Shown: in pieces, positions 1-9,986 of the stretch
Layout of the letters: each line of letters begins with the position of its first letter
Numbering within the stretch: the first letter of the stretch is position 1
Source: Fusarium oxysporum f. sp. lycopersici 4287
Taxonomy: Eukaryota; Ascomycota; Sordariomycetes; Hypocreales; Nectriaceae
NCBI RefSeq assembly: GCF_000149955.1
Contig: NC_030987.1
Location: 2,075,236-2,139,235, forward strand
Direction of reading: 5' to 3'
DNA length: 64,000 nt
Position numbers and translations under genes: made by a program
The notes under the pieces: generated by a model
The model's input: only the letters and a program-made list of their open reading frames with translations
Database searches by the model: none
Told to the model about the DNA's origin: nothing

Positions 1-3000
1 GCTGGGGAACACGCCGAGGTTTAGTGCCTTGAGTGTCACCACAACATCTGTGTCGAGAGATATAGGTGACTTTGAAAGTGTGTCCTCCTCCTTTAGCTTC
101 GGTGTTTGTTCGACTTGATGGATCGTGCTTCGAGACGTCGACATTGATCTCCTCTTCATAAACTTCTCAATCTCCTTCAGCGAGCTCTGGAAGCTCTCTT
201 TCCTTTCTTGGACAAGTTTCTGAACGGCCTGCCACAGTGCAATGCCCTGAGCCGCCGAAGTTGTTGTTCCAAAGATTTGAACAGAGTCACCATCAAAAAT
301 CGCGACCAATCTATCTCCACTTCCGGCCAGGCTCTCACGGACATTGTACATGAGGAACTCGAGCGATGTAATGTCAGCAACCAAGAAAGCTTGGTAATCA
401 AAGGCCGCTTTAACTCGGAATGCGTTGAAGCTTATAGAAGCTTGAATCATGGGCGTCTCGTTCAGAGCTTCTTCTCGTTTTGGCCATTGAATGGAAGTGC
501 GCAAGCGGAAATCTTGAAGAGCTACAAAGCCGCTCAAACGTCCAGTACAGTCAACTCCAATCTTGTCAAACCCGAGACATAGGTTTTGTTCCCAATCGGA
601 CGTTTTCTTGGACGATACCCAGAACTTTTTGATTGCAAAGGCAGATTTACCTATGGCCTGCCCAAGATCAATGGTGACATCTAAGGCTGCAATCGAAATG
701 GTTGCAGTCCAGGGGAATGCAGCGGTTGCTGCGACCTGCTGATATCGTTGCACAAGATGTCCACTCTGGGATGTCTCGGGGCTCATCTTAGCTACAGGTG
801 CTGTAGTGGCAGAGCGTAACTCGCTCGGGTACCAGATCTCACGGAACAGCAAGAAATCCTGTGCTTGTTTGGCGTTGATAGACACAGCCATGGGACTCAC
901 GTTGATGATGGCAGATACTCCGCTGGTTCCGCTTACATGCTTACTGTTCATGAACGATAGTGTAATGGAATCAAGCTCGAAACTTGCGGTTGATTCGCGT
1001 GAGTACACATGTTGCACCGAAGCATGCAGTTTCGTAAAGTCTCCTGAAATGGCAAAGAAGTTTCCCTGCTCAAGAGACCTGACTGTGTTGACTGTAAAGT
1101 AAATATTGTCGAAGCAAGCTGTGGCGGCAACACGAGCTATGGGTTGACAGCTCAGAGAGAATTCTTGTCGGCAAATTCTCAGGCCCAGGTTAAGCTTGAG
1201 GCGACCCAGAACAGCACTTGGGTCCGCAGTGATGATATTATCAGCGTCTCCAGACTTGTTAGGGGGCGGTTTGGACTCTGCTTGTTCGCTGGGCTGTTCA
1301 GTGTCCTCGTCATCCTTGACAACCTGCTTCACGCTTGACAACATGTCCATAACTAGTGGCACAACCGAAGGGTACAGAATGTTGCTCGAGGCGTCAACCT
1401 TGATCTCTCCATACAGAGACGGATCGTCTTGAGCGTCGTCGCGGTACTCAATCTTCCAGGCCAAACCAGGACTGCGCAGGACTGTTCCACTGCCAGAATC
1501 GTCTGTATTAAATTGGCCGTATTTTCCTGCGGGTGAAGGGCGTCCTAGAGTCTTGGCTGAATTGTCCAACGATCTTTTACTGGCGATGTAGACGACCGCA
1601 CCGGCGAAATCTGCGTCAATGAGAAGGCTTTCTAACCTCTTATTGCCGAAGATGCTACGTTGTGGCTGCCGCTTGGGTGCTTCGTCTGGCTTCTTCTCAT
1701 TTGTGACTGCAGTGTTCCACTGTGTTGACGCTTGTGCGACATTGTTCAACGAGAGCGTAATCGATTCGGCCAAGTGGGCAGCCGGAACAATGAAGGCGGA
1801 TGTCAGCCGGAGATCGAGAGATTCGCCAACAGCCTGGAACGCCATCCGTCGTGCAGACGCAGTCGACATGTAGGCGATGTTGAAGGTCACTACAGGTAGT
1901 AATGCTGAGTGAAGTGATCGAATAGTCAGGTCTTGGCCCATGGGCACCATCTGGATCTGGAAGTTCTCAATCGAGAGACGTGCTGATCGCCTGGTTCTTG
2001 TACCGAATTCGAATAGTTTGACTGACAAGACAAGATCCTCCTTGGTACTTGACTCGTCATCAACATTATCCGCAACGCTCCACCGGACACGAATATTTCT
2101 GAGTTCGAACTGGTATTGCACTGATGCAAGAACTGAGTCGATGATATCGAGCTCTTCTGTCTCATCGTCCCCATTAATAGTGATCTTGGGCTTTGACTGT
2201 CTCAGTTTCCTCAGGTAATCCAATTCCCGAGAAGTATCAAGATCCTTGATCTTCTCACCCATGTAACCAAGGACGTCGACGACGGTCGAAATGGTTTCCG
2301 GGGCTAGATTACACTCAAAATCGTCACTTGTGAAGTTAAACGCCCAGTCCTCTTTGCCATCATCGCTCAGGGTTGAGCTAGCGGAAACTTCTACACCAAC
2401 GCCAAGATTTCCACAAGATCTCATGGAGTCTTCGGGGCCTCTGCGGATGTCAAGGCCGATGTGACTCAAATTGAGATGGATCTCTGGATATTTGAGAATA
2501 GGGCCGTGTGCTTCATGCCGATTTGACGCATGCAAATGGGCTCTGTTTAACGAAAACAGTACTTGAGCCATTGGCTCAACCTCTGATTTTAGGGAGGTCT
2601 TGGCAAAAACCTGAAGGCCAGCCAGAGTCAGGTGGACATTATATACGACCTTAAGGCTATGATGCTCTGGCTTAACAGACTCGGGTACCGGTTTAGGAAC
2701 CTCGCCCTCATCGGAGCCAAAGATCTCGGCAATGCGATCCTGGATAATCTTGGTTTGCTGCTGTAATTCTTGGACAGCACTCGATATTTGAGGTCTGTTC
2801 AGGGCTGTCAGAAGACTGTAAACAGCAGAGGCATCCAGTTGAACTATCTCCAGAGATGAGAGGATATTGATTTGATGTTCTGTCTGGCCCATATGGCTCG
2901 TGATACGACCATTGGTTGGGGGGATCTGGAGGAGTGAAATACTGCGAGGTTTGTTTCTGACATTGATCTGCATCTCATGATAGTTCTCCTTGATATCAAA

Positions 3001-6000
3001 GTCGAAAATAATCTCCTTTCCGAAATTTGCTGCCGCTGCCGCTCGTGCTACAGTTCCCGTGATCTTATAGGTGAGAGACTGGAGAAAGGGAATAGTAATG
3101 CTGTACTCGTCCAAAAACATAGCAAGATTGAACTTGACGCTTGAAAGGCGATCCGCGATCTTCTTCTGTGCGTCCCTTGGCTTAGGCTTCGACAAGCTAG
3201 CAAGCTGGTTCTTCAGGCCATACACTGTCTGTATCTCATCTCCTAAAAGACGATCAAGTACCTCCATAAGTCCAATCGGGTCTTCCTTGACTGCAAATGT
3301 CAAGTTTCGACTTCCAGCGCTGGCTTTGATTGTGTGGCTTGACGTGTTGTCGGTATTTTGAAGTTCATGGGACACAAAGATGCTTGGATTCTGCAGCTGC
3401 ATCATGGCCAGGGAATGTGAGTTGCTATGAATTGATGAAGTGATGGCGTTGCAATTGAGCATCAGACTCATGGCACTAGAGGCATTGGGGCTGGACTGAT
3501 GGAGCAAAGACATTTTTAATCCATGGCTCAACGTCCTGGCCTTGAGATTAATAGTCTCTAATTCAATTGCGCCTTTTGTCACCTCCACCACTACATGGAC
3601 AGGAGGCCAAGCAGCAGGATCGGGTTTGGCTGGGCGCTTGGGTTTCGGCATAATTGGTGTTGGCTGGGCCTGACTCTGGCTCTTGCTGTATAGTTGTACC
3701 ACTTCTTCAGCTAATTCGCAAAGTTCCCAGTTCAAGTTGATGCCTGCTTCGGCACAAGATATGTTCAAAGTCGTGAAAGGAGCTCCAGGGGCTTCGCCGG
3801 CAACTGCAGCTTCATGCATTTGCTGATCAATTCTCGCAGCCAGATCAATGAAACCGATCTTGTTCTGCTTTGGCCCGGGATCGAGTACGAGCTGAAGCTC
3901 AGCAAGCCTACAAGCACCGAGAAGAGGAAGTCGGTCACCTTGAACCATGTCTGCCTCCCTGAGTTGTCCAAAAATATTGGTAAGGATAATGGCACTTGGC
4001 AAGTCCCCCATGTCCCAGCCACGCCATTTCTCCAACACAGTCAGTACATAATTTGCAGCATCTTCTGGTATTTCGGGAGTGGCGTGGAAGCATTTCTGGA
4101 TTATTTGAGATTTACAATGGGAGTCCATGGCAGTCCAGATCTGACGAAGTCGCATCGCGAGTTTCCAAGAGTCAGACGTACGAAGATGATCAGCTGCAGA
4201 TCGCAGTACCGCAGAAGGTCGAACCAGAAAAGAGGGATCGTTGGTTGATTTGCCCTGGTCAAGAAGCAGATACGTGAAAAGCCTGTGCCGGTTTTCGTGT
4301 TTCGTCATCGTTTCAGAGAAAATGTGTCCAAGATCGGAAGCAATAAGTGAAGTGCGGTGAATAAGGGAGGCTAGGTATTCGATCTTGCCCGAGGCAGTAC
4401 TTCCAACCACTGACCCAATATCTGCGTCAATGAAGCGAACATCTTTTTCGCCTATAGACACAACTACATCCTCGATTTGTGCCATGACTGCAGGCTGGGG
4501 TTCTTGGAAGGATGGGCTACGTTCAGATGCAGATACCTCTGCAGATCCCAAGCGCAGTTGAAGCGATGTTCTCGAATGCCGCGTCTCATCCCTGAAGGGG
4601 TCTTCCCAGGTGTTCGTCAATCGCGTAATCAAAGCCACCTTCGAGATTGAGAGGTCGTATTGATCTTGCTCTTCCTGTGAATAGCCGGGGGAATCCTCTG
4701 TAGTCGAACTGAGAAGCCTAAATGAAGCGTTCGGTATCCAGACCATAAAGTCCTTGATCTGGCCTTTCGTTTCTCGTTCCTTCTGCCGATCAAAGATCTT
4801 GGTCATGGCATCAACTTGAAAGGTATCCAATAAGGTTTCTGGTTCGTTTGGCTGCAGAGCATCAAGAAGAGATGCAGCATAACGCAAGGCCGATGGATTA
4901 ACGAAAGCTGACATGCCAGATGGAAATTCGACAATTACACTGAGATAAGGGTGATCCTCACCCAGACCGTTGGGGTCGATGTCATCCAATCCTATGCTCA
5001 TCGTGTCAAATCCGTCGTCGTCATCGCCTTCCTCGATGCTCTGGAAAGGCAATTCCTGCGTGCTTGGTCGTAGGCCATGCAACGGAAATTGAGGCGAAAC
5101 ATATTGGCTTGAGAAGGCGACTGAAGAGTGTGCAACATCGTCTTTCGCGACATAGTCGTTGGCTGAGCGATGTGAGCCAAACGAGCCTCTAGCTCTTAGG
5201 GATTGTCGGTTGTCTGCTGATGAAGGCCTAACCGCCAGAAAATCATCCTGTTTAGATCTGGACCGAGCTCTGTATTGACTATGTGCAAGCACAACGCTTC
5301 CATTGCTAGATTCGGCGAGAGAGAGGAATGAGGACTTGTGAGTCAACCCTCGGGAATTCCGTGAGGTTATGGTCCTTCGCGAAACATCATCCCTCTCACC
5401 CTCGAGGGACACAGCTGGATGAGGAGGGGGAGGTGCACATTGAGCTGGAGGGTCAATCACCTCTGGGACAAATTCGTCCAGATATTCTGGCAAGAGGAGA
5501 AATTCAGCTCGATGTGTGCGCTGGTCCTCTCTCTGAATCAACTTCTGCTGGATCCTTCTTTCTTCGCTGAATTTGAATTTGCGTCCAATGACAGCAAGGC
5601 GAACGGTCGTTCGGAAGTGGGCATCTGTTTCCACAGGATGGTGGTATCTAGATTTTTGTCTTCCCGCTGACTCTGCATTGAGACATGAGATCTGAATGTT
5701 TGGCACGATAATATCTGCACGCTTAGAATAATGAGATCTGGCCCAGTCGTTGAAGCATACATCGATAGCATCAGTCGACACCAAGAAAGCAGCTTCATCG
5801 ACATGCAACCAAACTTGAATAGACTCCACGGCAGCTCGAGCAAATGTTATATCATAAAAGACAAGTGATGAGTATGGCACAAGGGCGTTCTCCACATCAT
5901 CGAAGCAAAAGGCAAGGGACTTGCCACCCTTTGCTACTGCAACCAGGAATTCAGATGTACACTCTCCGGTAATCCCGCCGACATTGACATCCCAGTTACA

Positions 6001-8901
6001 GACGTATGCTGGTTCCGACGGCGGCAGTCCAAAGAGCTTGTGTCCGAATAGTCGAACGCCATCGATGAAGAGTTGGGTATTGGACGATGACATGCCAGGG
6101 GAGTCCAGAGTGCCTTCGCTACATCCTAGCGTAAGACTGATAGGACTAACCTCGACCTCGACTTCCATGAAATAATTGGTGAAGCGCAAATCGACAGAGA
6201 TGCTAGCCAGCTCGCCCTCTATGTAGCGGTCAGCAGAATAGAGGTTCGTTGGTAGCATGACCTTGAGGTCCTCAATTCTGACACCTAGAACGACATCCAT
6301 GTCGTTGGACTTTTTGGGAGGAGGTTGTGTTACAGCTTCCGCGTCAGGATTCTTTTGCTTCGTCTGAAGCTGATTCTGATATTCGTCTAGCGTTCGGAAG
6401 TGAACAAATTCTCCAAAGTAGTTATCTTTCAAGAGTATGGCGTATCGGATCAGAAACCCATACAAGTACACATAAGGTGACTGACCGCGGAAATTGAGAA
6501 TAAGTGTGTCCGTGTTTGCTGGCGATGTCGTGGCATTGTAGTTGTAACTTCCATCTACCGCAAGGCCTTCAATATGGCCCAGTTGCTTCGAAGAAAGGAA
6601 CGCGGCCTGTGTGTTCCATTGAGGAACTTGAAGCGCCATGTCCAACTGGTCAGCACGAACATCAAAGGAGATGGCATTCTTGCTTGGCCGGAAGGATTCG
6701 GCCGGGATGCAAGACTCAGCAATCAAGCAAGGGCTCGAAAGTATAAGATAAGTGTTGTCTTCAATGACCGTTGCTTTGTCGATGATGTTGGCTTCGTTGA
6801 CGTTGAGATAGAGCTGCAATGAGTTCAAGGTAAGATTGAGATGATATTTGAAGGGCACGAAAACAAGATAGTCAGCAGGCGGGCCAGCTGTCCAGTCGTC
6901 AACCAGATCTGTAAGTAGGAAGATATGGTCCCTCAGCATGAAAAGCTCCATCTTCGAGCTGATTATGTTAAAGTGCCAGTTCCTGAGCGAATTCCAGGCT
7001 AGCGGGTTTGAGAGGTCACAGGATATTATTTGAGCACCAGATCGCCACAAGAGATCATGGTTTACACTGCTCCATAGCTCAGAACTTGGCAAGTCAACAT
7101 CGAGTTTTGTGGTATAGCCTGTTGGACTAGCCAGCATATCCATGTTGAACTTAACTGAGGAATTCGCGGGGAGCTTCACCTCCAACCATCCTGCAGGCCG
7201 AATTTCCGTTGCGTCTGTTTTGCTGTTCTTCTTGGTCCGGTTCCTCTGCTTTCGTTTGGTGGGAGATTTGGCATGTCGCATGGGCGGTTCTTTGCCACGC
7301 CAGCGCCAATTTTTGGACTCTTCTCTAATGGGAACTCGCAGCGTGACTGCGTCGTCCATTTCGATGTAGAGTTGGAACGTTGTAGCAACTCTCCAATCCC
7401 CTGGTTTTAGCGGTTTGGCAGGCATGGCATCTTTACATAGTGATGGGAAAAAGAAGCGCTGCAAGTCTGCTCTCTGACGATCTGCCCAGGGGCCATAGTT
7501 CATTGTGCCTCCTTTAATTGAAAAGTTCATACCCCAAGCAGGGGGCACGTCTCCGTTGATGCTGAATGGGAAGGTCTTTACGCCTCCATAGCGACTCTGA
7601 TCAGATACCTTTCCAACAGCATCCCAGAATACTGTTAATACAGCCTCAGGGCTGTCGAGAATCGTCGTCACAGCTGCGTACTCTACGGATGCCCAACGAG
7701 CTCTATCATCTCGGTCGCGGTCATCGAGATAGCGGGTCAGTCCTTGCCATTGATTTGCCCCTGGCACTTGCGAAGTAGCAGTAGTCATGGCAGTCCGTGA
7801 GTCTGTTGAGAAGGATTCTACAGACCGCCGCCAGTACGGAACTAAATTCCGCAGCGAATTAACGGCTTTTCGGCGATGGTGGCGGAAGAAAGATCGCTTA
7901 GATATTGCCTCCTGAGTCTGGGTATTGTCACGGTCTCGGGTCGCCCGAGTGACCTGATCCTCCTTGAAGTCCTCGTTCTCCTTGATTTCGATAATTGGGT
8001 GTTGGAACTGAACCTTGAAGGTTTGTCGATATGGATCAGGTGTAGTTGTTTCCGAAGCATCTACTTCCACATCTAACGAATCCGCTTTGGCGATAAGGAT
8101 GGCTTTCGTGTTTTCATTGCCTATGACCGCAGCCGCTTTCTGGCACCGAATATGCACAGGGAACAGTCGAAGCATGAACGGAAGCTCGGGTTCATCATCC
8201 CTGGTCTGTTCATCATCCTCGCCGCTTCCAAAGCCCGTGGTCGTGCGTCGGAACATACTCTTGGCTCGTTCGCTGAACTCCTGCTTCACATCCGTCTCTT
8301 TTTCATTGCCAGCCACGGACCCGCCCTCCTTCTTGTGGCTTCGTGATCGTGTAGTAGTCTCGTCCTTCTCTGATATTCCGCTTGAACGAGCTTCCGGGTC
8401 GTAGGTCTGGGTAAGACCAGCAAGTATACCATCATAGGCTGGGCTACGATTATACACAAACCATTCCAATCCAGTCAGATCCACCTGGATACGACAAGGA
8501 AGCTCCGGGTTCTTGGCATCGCTTGTAGGCACAGCATCGCCGGAGGAGAGCTTCGATCGTCGAGTGCCGATTATATCCGCGTCTCGAACTCGTCGTAGCC
8601 AGTATCGCCATGTTATGTAGCCATGCTGGATCATAAACGTCTCGTTCTCGCCATGGTATCGTAAACCTGTAAAGAAGACTCGGCCACCAAGAAGGGATAT
8701 TTGTATAGCCTTGACATCTATGTAGACTCGATAGTGGTGCCATGTATAAGCTCGGAGGGCGTAGGATACGATCGACGCGAAGAGTCGATTAAAGTATAGG
8801 ACAAAGAAGATCGCCAGGAAACAGCACAAGGCCATAAAAATAAGGAATTCACTATCGTACGTGAGCAGTAGTTCAACGGGCTCTTCAATGATTGGAAGCA
8901 T
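1..8901 (-). CDS. csf1: Csf1 family bridge-like lipid transfer protein, 3' end outside window
   Basis: One open frame of 2967 codons runs from the ATG at 8901 to the window edge with no stop and no need for an intron. The N-terminus (MLPIIEEPVELLLTYDSEF) is followed by one hydrophobic segment at about residues 20-38, then by the very long, mostly beta-type body typical of Csf1 (yeast Csf1 is 2958 aa). In this family the N-terminal helix anchors the protein in the ER and the rod-like body carries lipids between membranes; yeast csf1 mutants are cold-sensitive for fermentation. An in-frame TAG lies upstream and 8901 is the first ATG in this frame. The acidic and serine-rich stretch around 5000-5450 looks disordered. 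By family length roughly 100-250 C-terminal residues lie beyond base 1. It is transcribed divergently from the Ost-alpha-type gene. Confidence 0.9.
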   Translation of the reverse strand, partial: MLPIIEEPVELLLTYDSEFLIFMALCCFLAIFFVLYFNRLFASIVSYALRAYTWHHYRVYIDVKAIQISLLGGRVFFTGLRYHGENETFMIQHGYITWRYWLRRVRDADIIGTRRSKLSSGDAVPTSDAKNPELPCRIQVDLTGLEWFVYNRSPAYDGILAGLTQTYDPEARSSGISEKDETTTRSRSHKKEGGSVAGNEKETDVKQEFSERAKSMFRRTTTGFGSGEDDEQTRDDEPELPFMLRLFPVHIRCQKAAAVIGNENTKAILIAKADSLDVEVDASETTTPDPYRQTFKVQFQHPIIEIKENEDFKEDQVTRATRDRDNTQTQEAISKRSFFRHHRRKAVNSLRNLVPYWRRSVESFSTDSRTAMTTATSQVPGANQWQGLTRYLDDRDRDDRARWASVEYAAVTTILDSPEAVLTVFWDAVGKVSDQSRYGGVKTFPFSINGDVPPAWGMNFSIKGGTMNYGPWADRQRADLQRFFFPSLCKDAMPAKPLKPGDWRVATTFQLYIEMDDAVTLRVPIREESKNWRWRGKEPPMRHAKSPTKRKQRNRTKKNSKTDATEIRPAGWLEVKLPANSSVKFNMDMLASPTGYTTKLDVDLPSSELWSSVNHDLLWRSGAQIISCDLSNPLAWNSLRNWHFNIISSKMELFMLRDHIFLLTDLVDDWTAGPPADYLVFVPFKYHLNLTLNSLQLYLNVNEANIIDKATVIEDNTYLILSSPCLIAESCIPAESFRPSKNAISFDVRADQLDMALQVPQWNTQAAFLSSKQLGHIEGLAVDGSYNYNATTSPANTDTLILNFRGQSPYVYLYGFLIRYAILLKDNYFGEFVHFRTLDEYQNQLQTKQKNPDAEAVTQPPPKKSNDMDVVLGVRIEDLKVMLPTNLYSADRYIEGELASISVDLRFTNYFMEVEVEVSPISLTLGCSEGTLDSPGMSSSNTQLFIDGVRLFGHKLFGLPPSEPAYVCNWDVNVGGITGECTSEFLVAVAKGGKSLAFCFDDVENALVPYSSLVFYDITFARAAVESIQVWLHVDEAAFLVSTDAIDVCFNDWARSHYSKRADIIVPNIQISCLNAESAGRQKSRYHHPVETDAHFRTTVRLAVIGRKFKFSEERRIQQKLIQREDQRTHRAEFLLLPEYLDEFVPEVIDPPAQCAPPPPHPAVSLEGERDDVSRRTITSRNSRGLTHKSSFLSLAESSNGSVVLAHSQYRARSRSKQDDFLAVRPSSADNRQSLRARGSFGSHRSANDYVAKDDVAHSSVAFSSQYVSPQFPLHGLRPSTQELPFQSIEEGDDDDGFDTMSIGLDDIDPNGLGEDHPYLSVIVEFPSGMSAFVNPSALRYAASLLDALQPNEPETLLDTFQVDAMTKIFDRQKERETKGQIKDFMVWIPNASFRLLSSTTEDSPGYSQEEQDQYDLSISKVALITRLTNTWEDPFRDETRHSRTSLQLRLGSAEVSASERSPSFQEPQPAVMAQIEDVVVSIGEKDVRFIDADIGSVVGSTASGKIEYLASLIHRTSLIASDLGHIFSETMTKHENRHRLFTYLLLDQGKSTNDPSFLVRPSAVLRSAADHLRTSDSWKLAMRLRQIWTAMDSHCKSQIIQKCFHATPEIPEDAANYVLTVLEKWRGWDMGDLPSAIILTNIFGQLREADMVQGDRLPLLGACRLAELQLVLDPGPKQNKIGFIDLAARIDQQMHEAAVAGEAPGAPFTTLNISCAEAGINLNWELCELAEEVVQLYSKSQSQAQPTPIMPKPKRPAKPDPAAWPPVHVVVEVTKGAIELETINLKARTLSHGLKMSLLHQSSPNASSAMSLMLNCNAITSSIHSNSHSLAMMQLQNPSIFVSHELQNTDNTSSHTIKASAGSRNLTFAVKEDPIGLMEVLDRLLGDEIQTVYGLKNQLASLSKPKPRDAQKKIADRLSSVKFNLAMFLDEYSITIPFLQSLTYKITGTVARAAAAANFGKEIIFDFDIKENYHEMQINVRNKPRSISLLQIPPTNGRITSHMGQTEHQINILSSLEIVQLDASAVYSLLTALNRPQISSAVQELQQQTKIIQDRIAEIFGSDEGEVPKPVPESVKPEHHSLKVVYNVHLTLAGLQVFAKTSLKSEVEPMAQVLFSLNRAHLHASNRHEAHGPILKYPEIHLNLSHIGLDIRRGPEDSMRSCGNLGVGVEVSASSTLSDDGKEDWAFNFTSDDFECNLAPETISTVVDVLGYMGEKIKDLDTSRELDYLRKLRQSKPKITINGDDETEELDIIDSVLASVQYQFELRNIRVRWSVADNVDDESSTKEDLVLSVKLFEFGTRTRRSARLSIENFQIQMVPMGQDLTIRSLHSALLPVVTFNIAYMSTASARRMAFQAVGESLDLRLTSAFIVPAAHLAESITLSLNNVAQASTQWNTAVTNEKKPDEAPKRQPQRSIFGNKRLESLLIDADFAGAVVYIASKRSLDNSAKTLGRPSPAGKYGQFNTDDSGSGTVLRSPGLAWKIEYRDDAQDDPSLYGEIKVDASSNILYPSVVPLVMDMLSSVKQVVKDDEDTEQPSEQAESKPPPNKSGDADNIITADPSAVLGRLKLNLGLRICRQEFSLSCQPIARVAATACFDNIYFTVNTVRSLEQGNFFAISGDFTKLHASVQHVYSRESTASFELDSITLSFMNSKHVSGTSGVSAIINVSPMAVSINAKQAQDFLLFREIWYPSELRSATTAPVAKMSPETSQSGHLVQRYQQVAATAAFPWTATISIAALDVTIDLGQAIGKSAFAIKKFWVSSKKTSDWEQNLCLGFDKIGVDCTGRLSGFVALQDFRLRTSIQWPKREEALNETPMIQASISFNAFRVKAAFDYQAFLVADITSLEFLMYNVRESLAGSGDRLVAIFDGDSVQIFGTTTSAAQGIALWQAVQKLVQERKESFQSSLKEIEKFMKRRSMSTSRSTIHQVEQTPKLKEEDTLSKSPISLDTDVVVTLKALNLGVFPS

Positions 8902-8902
8902 A

Positions 8903-8980
8903 CTAGTTGAACCGGGGATTTCCTTCAGCGGCCCTGGCTACAACAATCGCATTGTTGAGGCCAGGCATGGTGATATTCAT
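8903..8980 (-). promoter_or_regulatory. Upstream ORF in the csf1 leader
   Basis: An ATG at 8980 opens a 25-codon frame (MNITMPGLNNAIVV...) that ends at TAG 8903-8905, a single base before the csf1 ATG. If the transcript starts upstream of 8980, ribosomes would finish this peptide almost on top of the main start codon. The same bases (TTCAACTAG) also resemble a 3' splice site, so a 5' intron ending at 8903 is an alternative reading. Confidence 0.4.
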
Positions 8981-9986
8981 GTTGAATATACTCGAAGAAG
9001 CTCACGGGGCTCCACTAAAGGATCGGGAGATGAGTCGCATTATACTATTAGGTTTTATTAATTTGTGGTTACAGAGCTGAGGTGTTTGCGCAAAAGTCTG
9101 TAAGTGAGTCAGCCATAGCAAGTTTGGCTTGCTAGGGGATGTTGGAGTCGGTCAAGACCTATATGGGCTGTCAGGTCACAATGGAAGAAACCAATTCGCG
9201 ACGGGACAGGACAACGGCAGCACGGTTGTCGAAGTAAGGTAGGCCTCTGCCCCTGTCACTCAGCGGATGCAGGGTAGTGGAGCCACTGGACATCGCTTGG
9301 CTTCAGTGGTCGAGCTGGAGATTCTAGCGTCCGGCTCCCCAAAGTGTTTAGCGTCCACTCCATCCCGTCCCGCAATTGCATCAGTGGACAGACAACCTAA
9401 GGTAAGCTTCTTATAAGTACCACGGCTCAGTATGAGGCTGGCTGCATGTCACCACATTCAGTTTATGGCACCAACCTGGAGGGGGAGAGGGCGATCATTT
9501 TCCTTCGTTTTGAAACTTTTCTACAGTTTGACTAACTACTAATGCAACAAACTCCTCAGTCACTAAAGCAAATAGACTATTTCTGCTAATTACGAAGCTT
9601 GGTCGGCTAGTCTCAATATGGATCTTCAATATCGGGCAGGCATGCGGGCGCATGAACAATAAGCCGCCCCCCGGAGCTATCATTCCTCAGACACTGTTAC
9701 GTACCACACTCAAGGCAGCAAATACATCATCTGCCCCAACATCCAAGCTTCAACTGTGACTACATGGCCAAGCAACACACGGCTCCTACGAAAGCTTGAA
9801 AGCGTGGTCATCGACGGAATCCAAGTATCCTCGACACATTTGCATACTCCGTCTCTTGTTACGTATTGTCAGCGACATCTATAGTTCACCAAAATACTTT
9901 TGGAAAACTGGCCGTCATGTGTTAGGACAATTCAGCCATTGCCCTTTCTCATATCAGACCCGCCGAACTACAAAGTTCAAGTAGAA
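8906..9986. other. Divergent intergenic region, csf1 / Ost-alpha gene
   Basis: About 1.1 kb separates the two divergent starts. I see only short scattered open frames, most starting at non-ATG codons, and no RNA gene or repeat. It must hold the promoters of both neighbours. Confidence 0.6.

Noticed and set aside
9900..9986. Longer N-terminus for the Ost-alpha family protein
   Set aside because: This frame starts with TTG; 9987 is the first ATG and gives a normal N-terminus.
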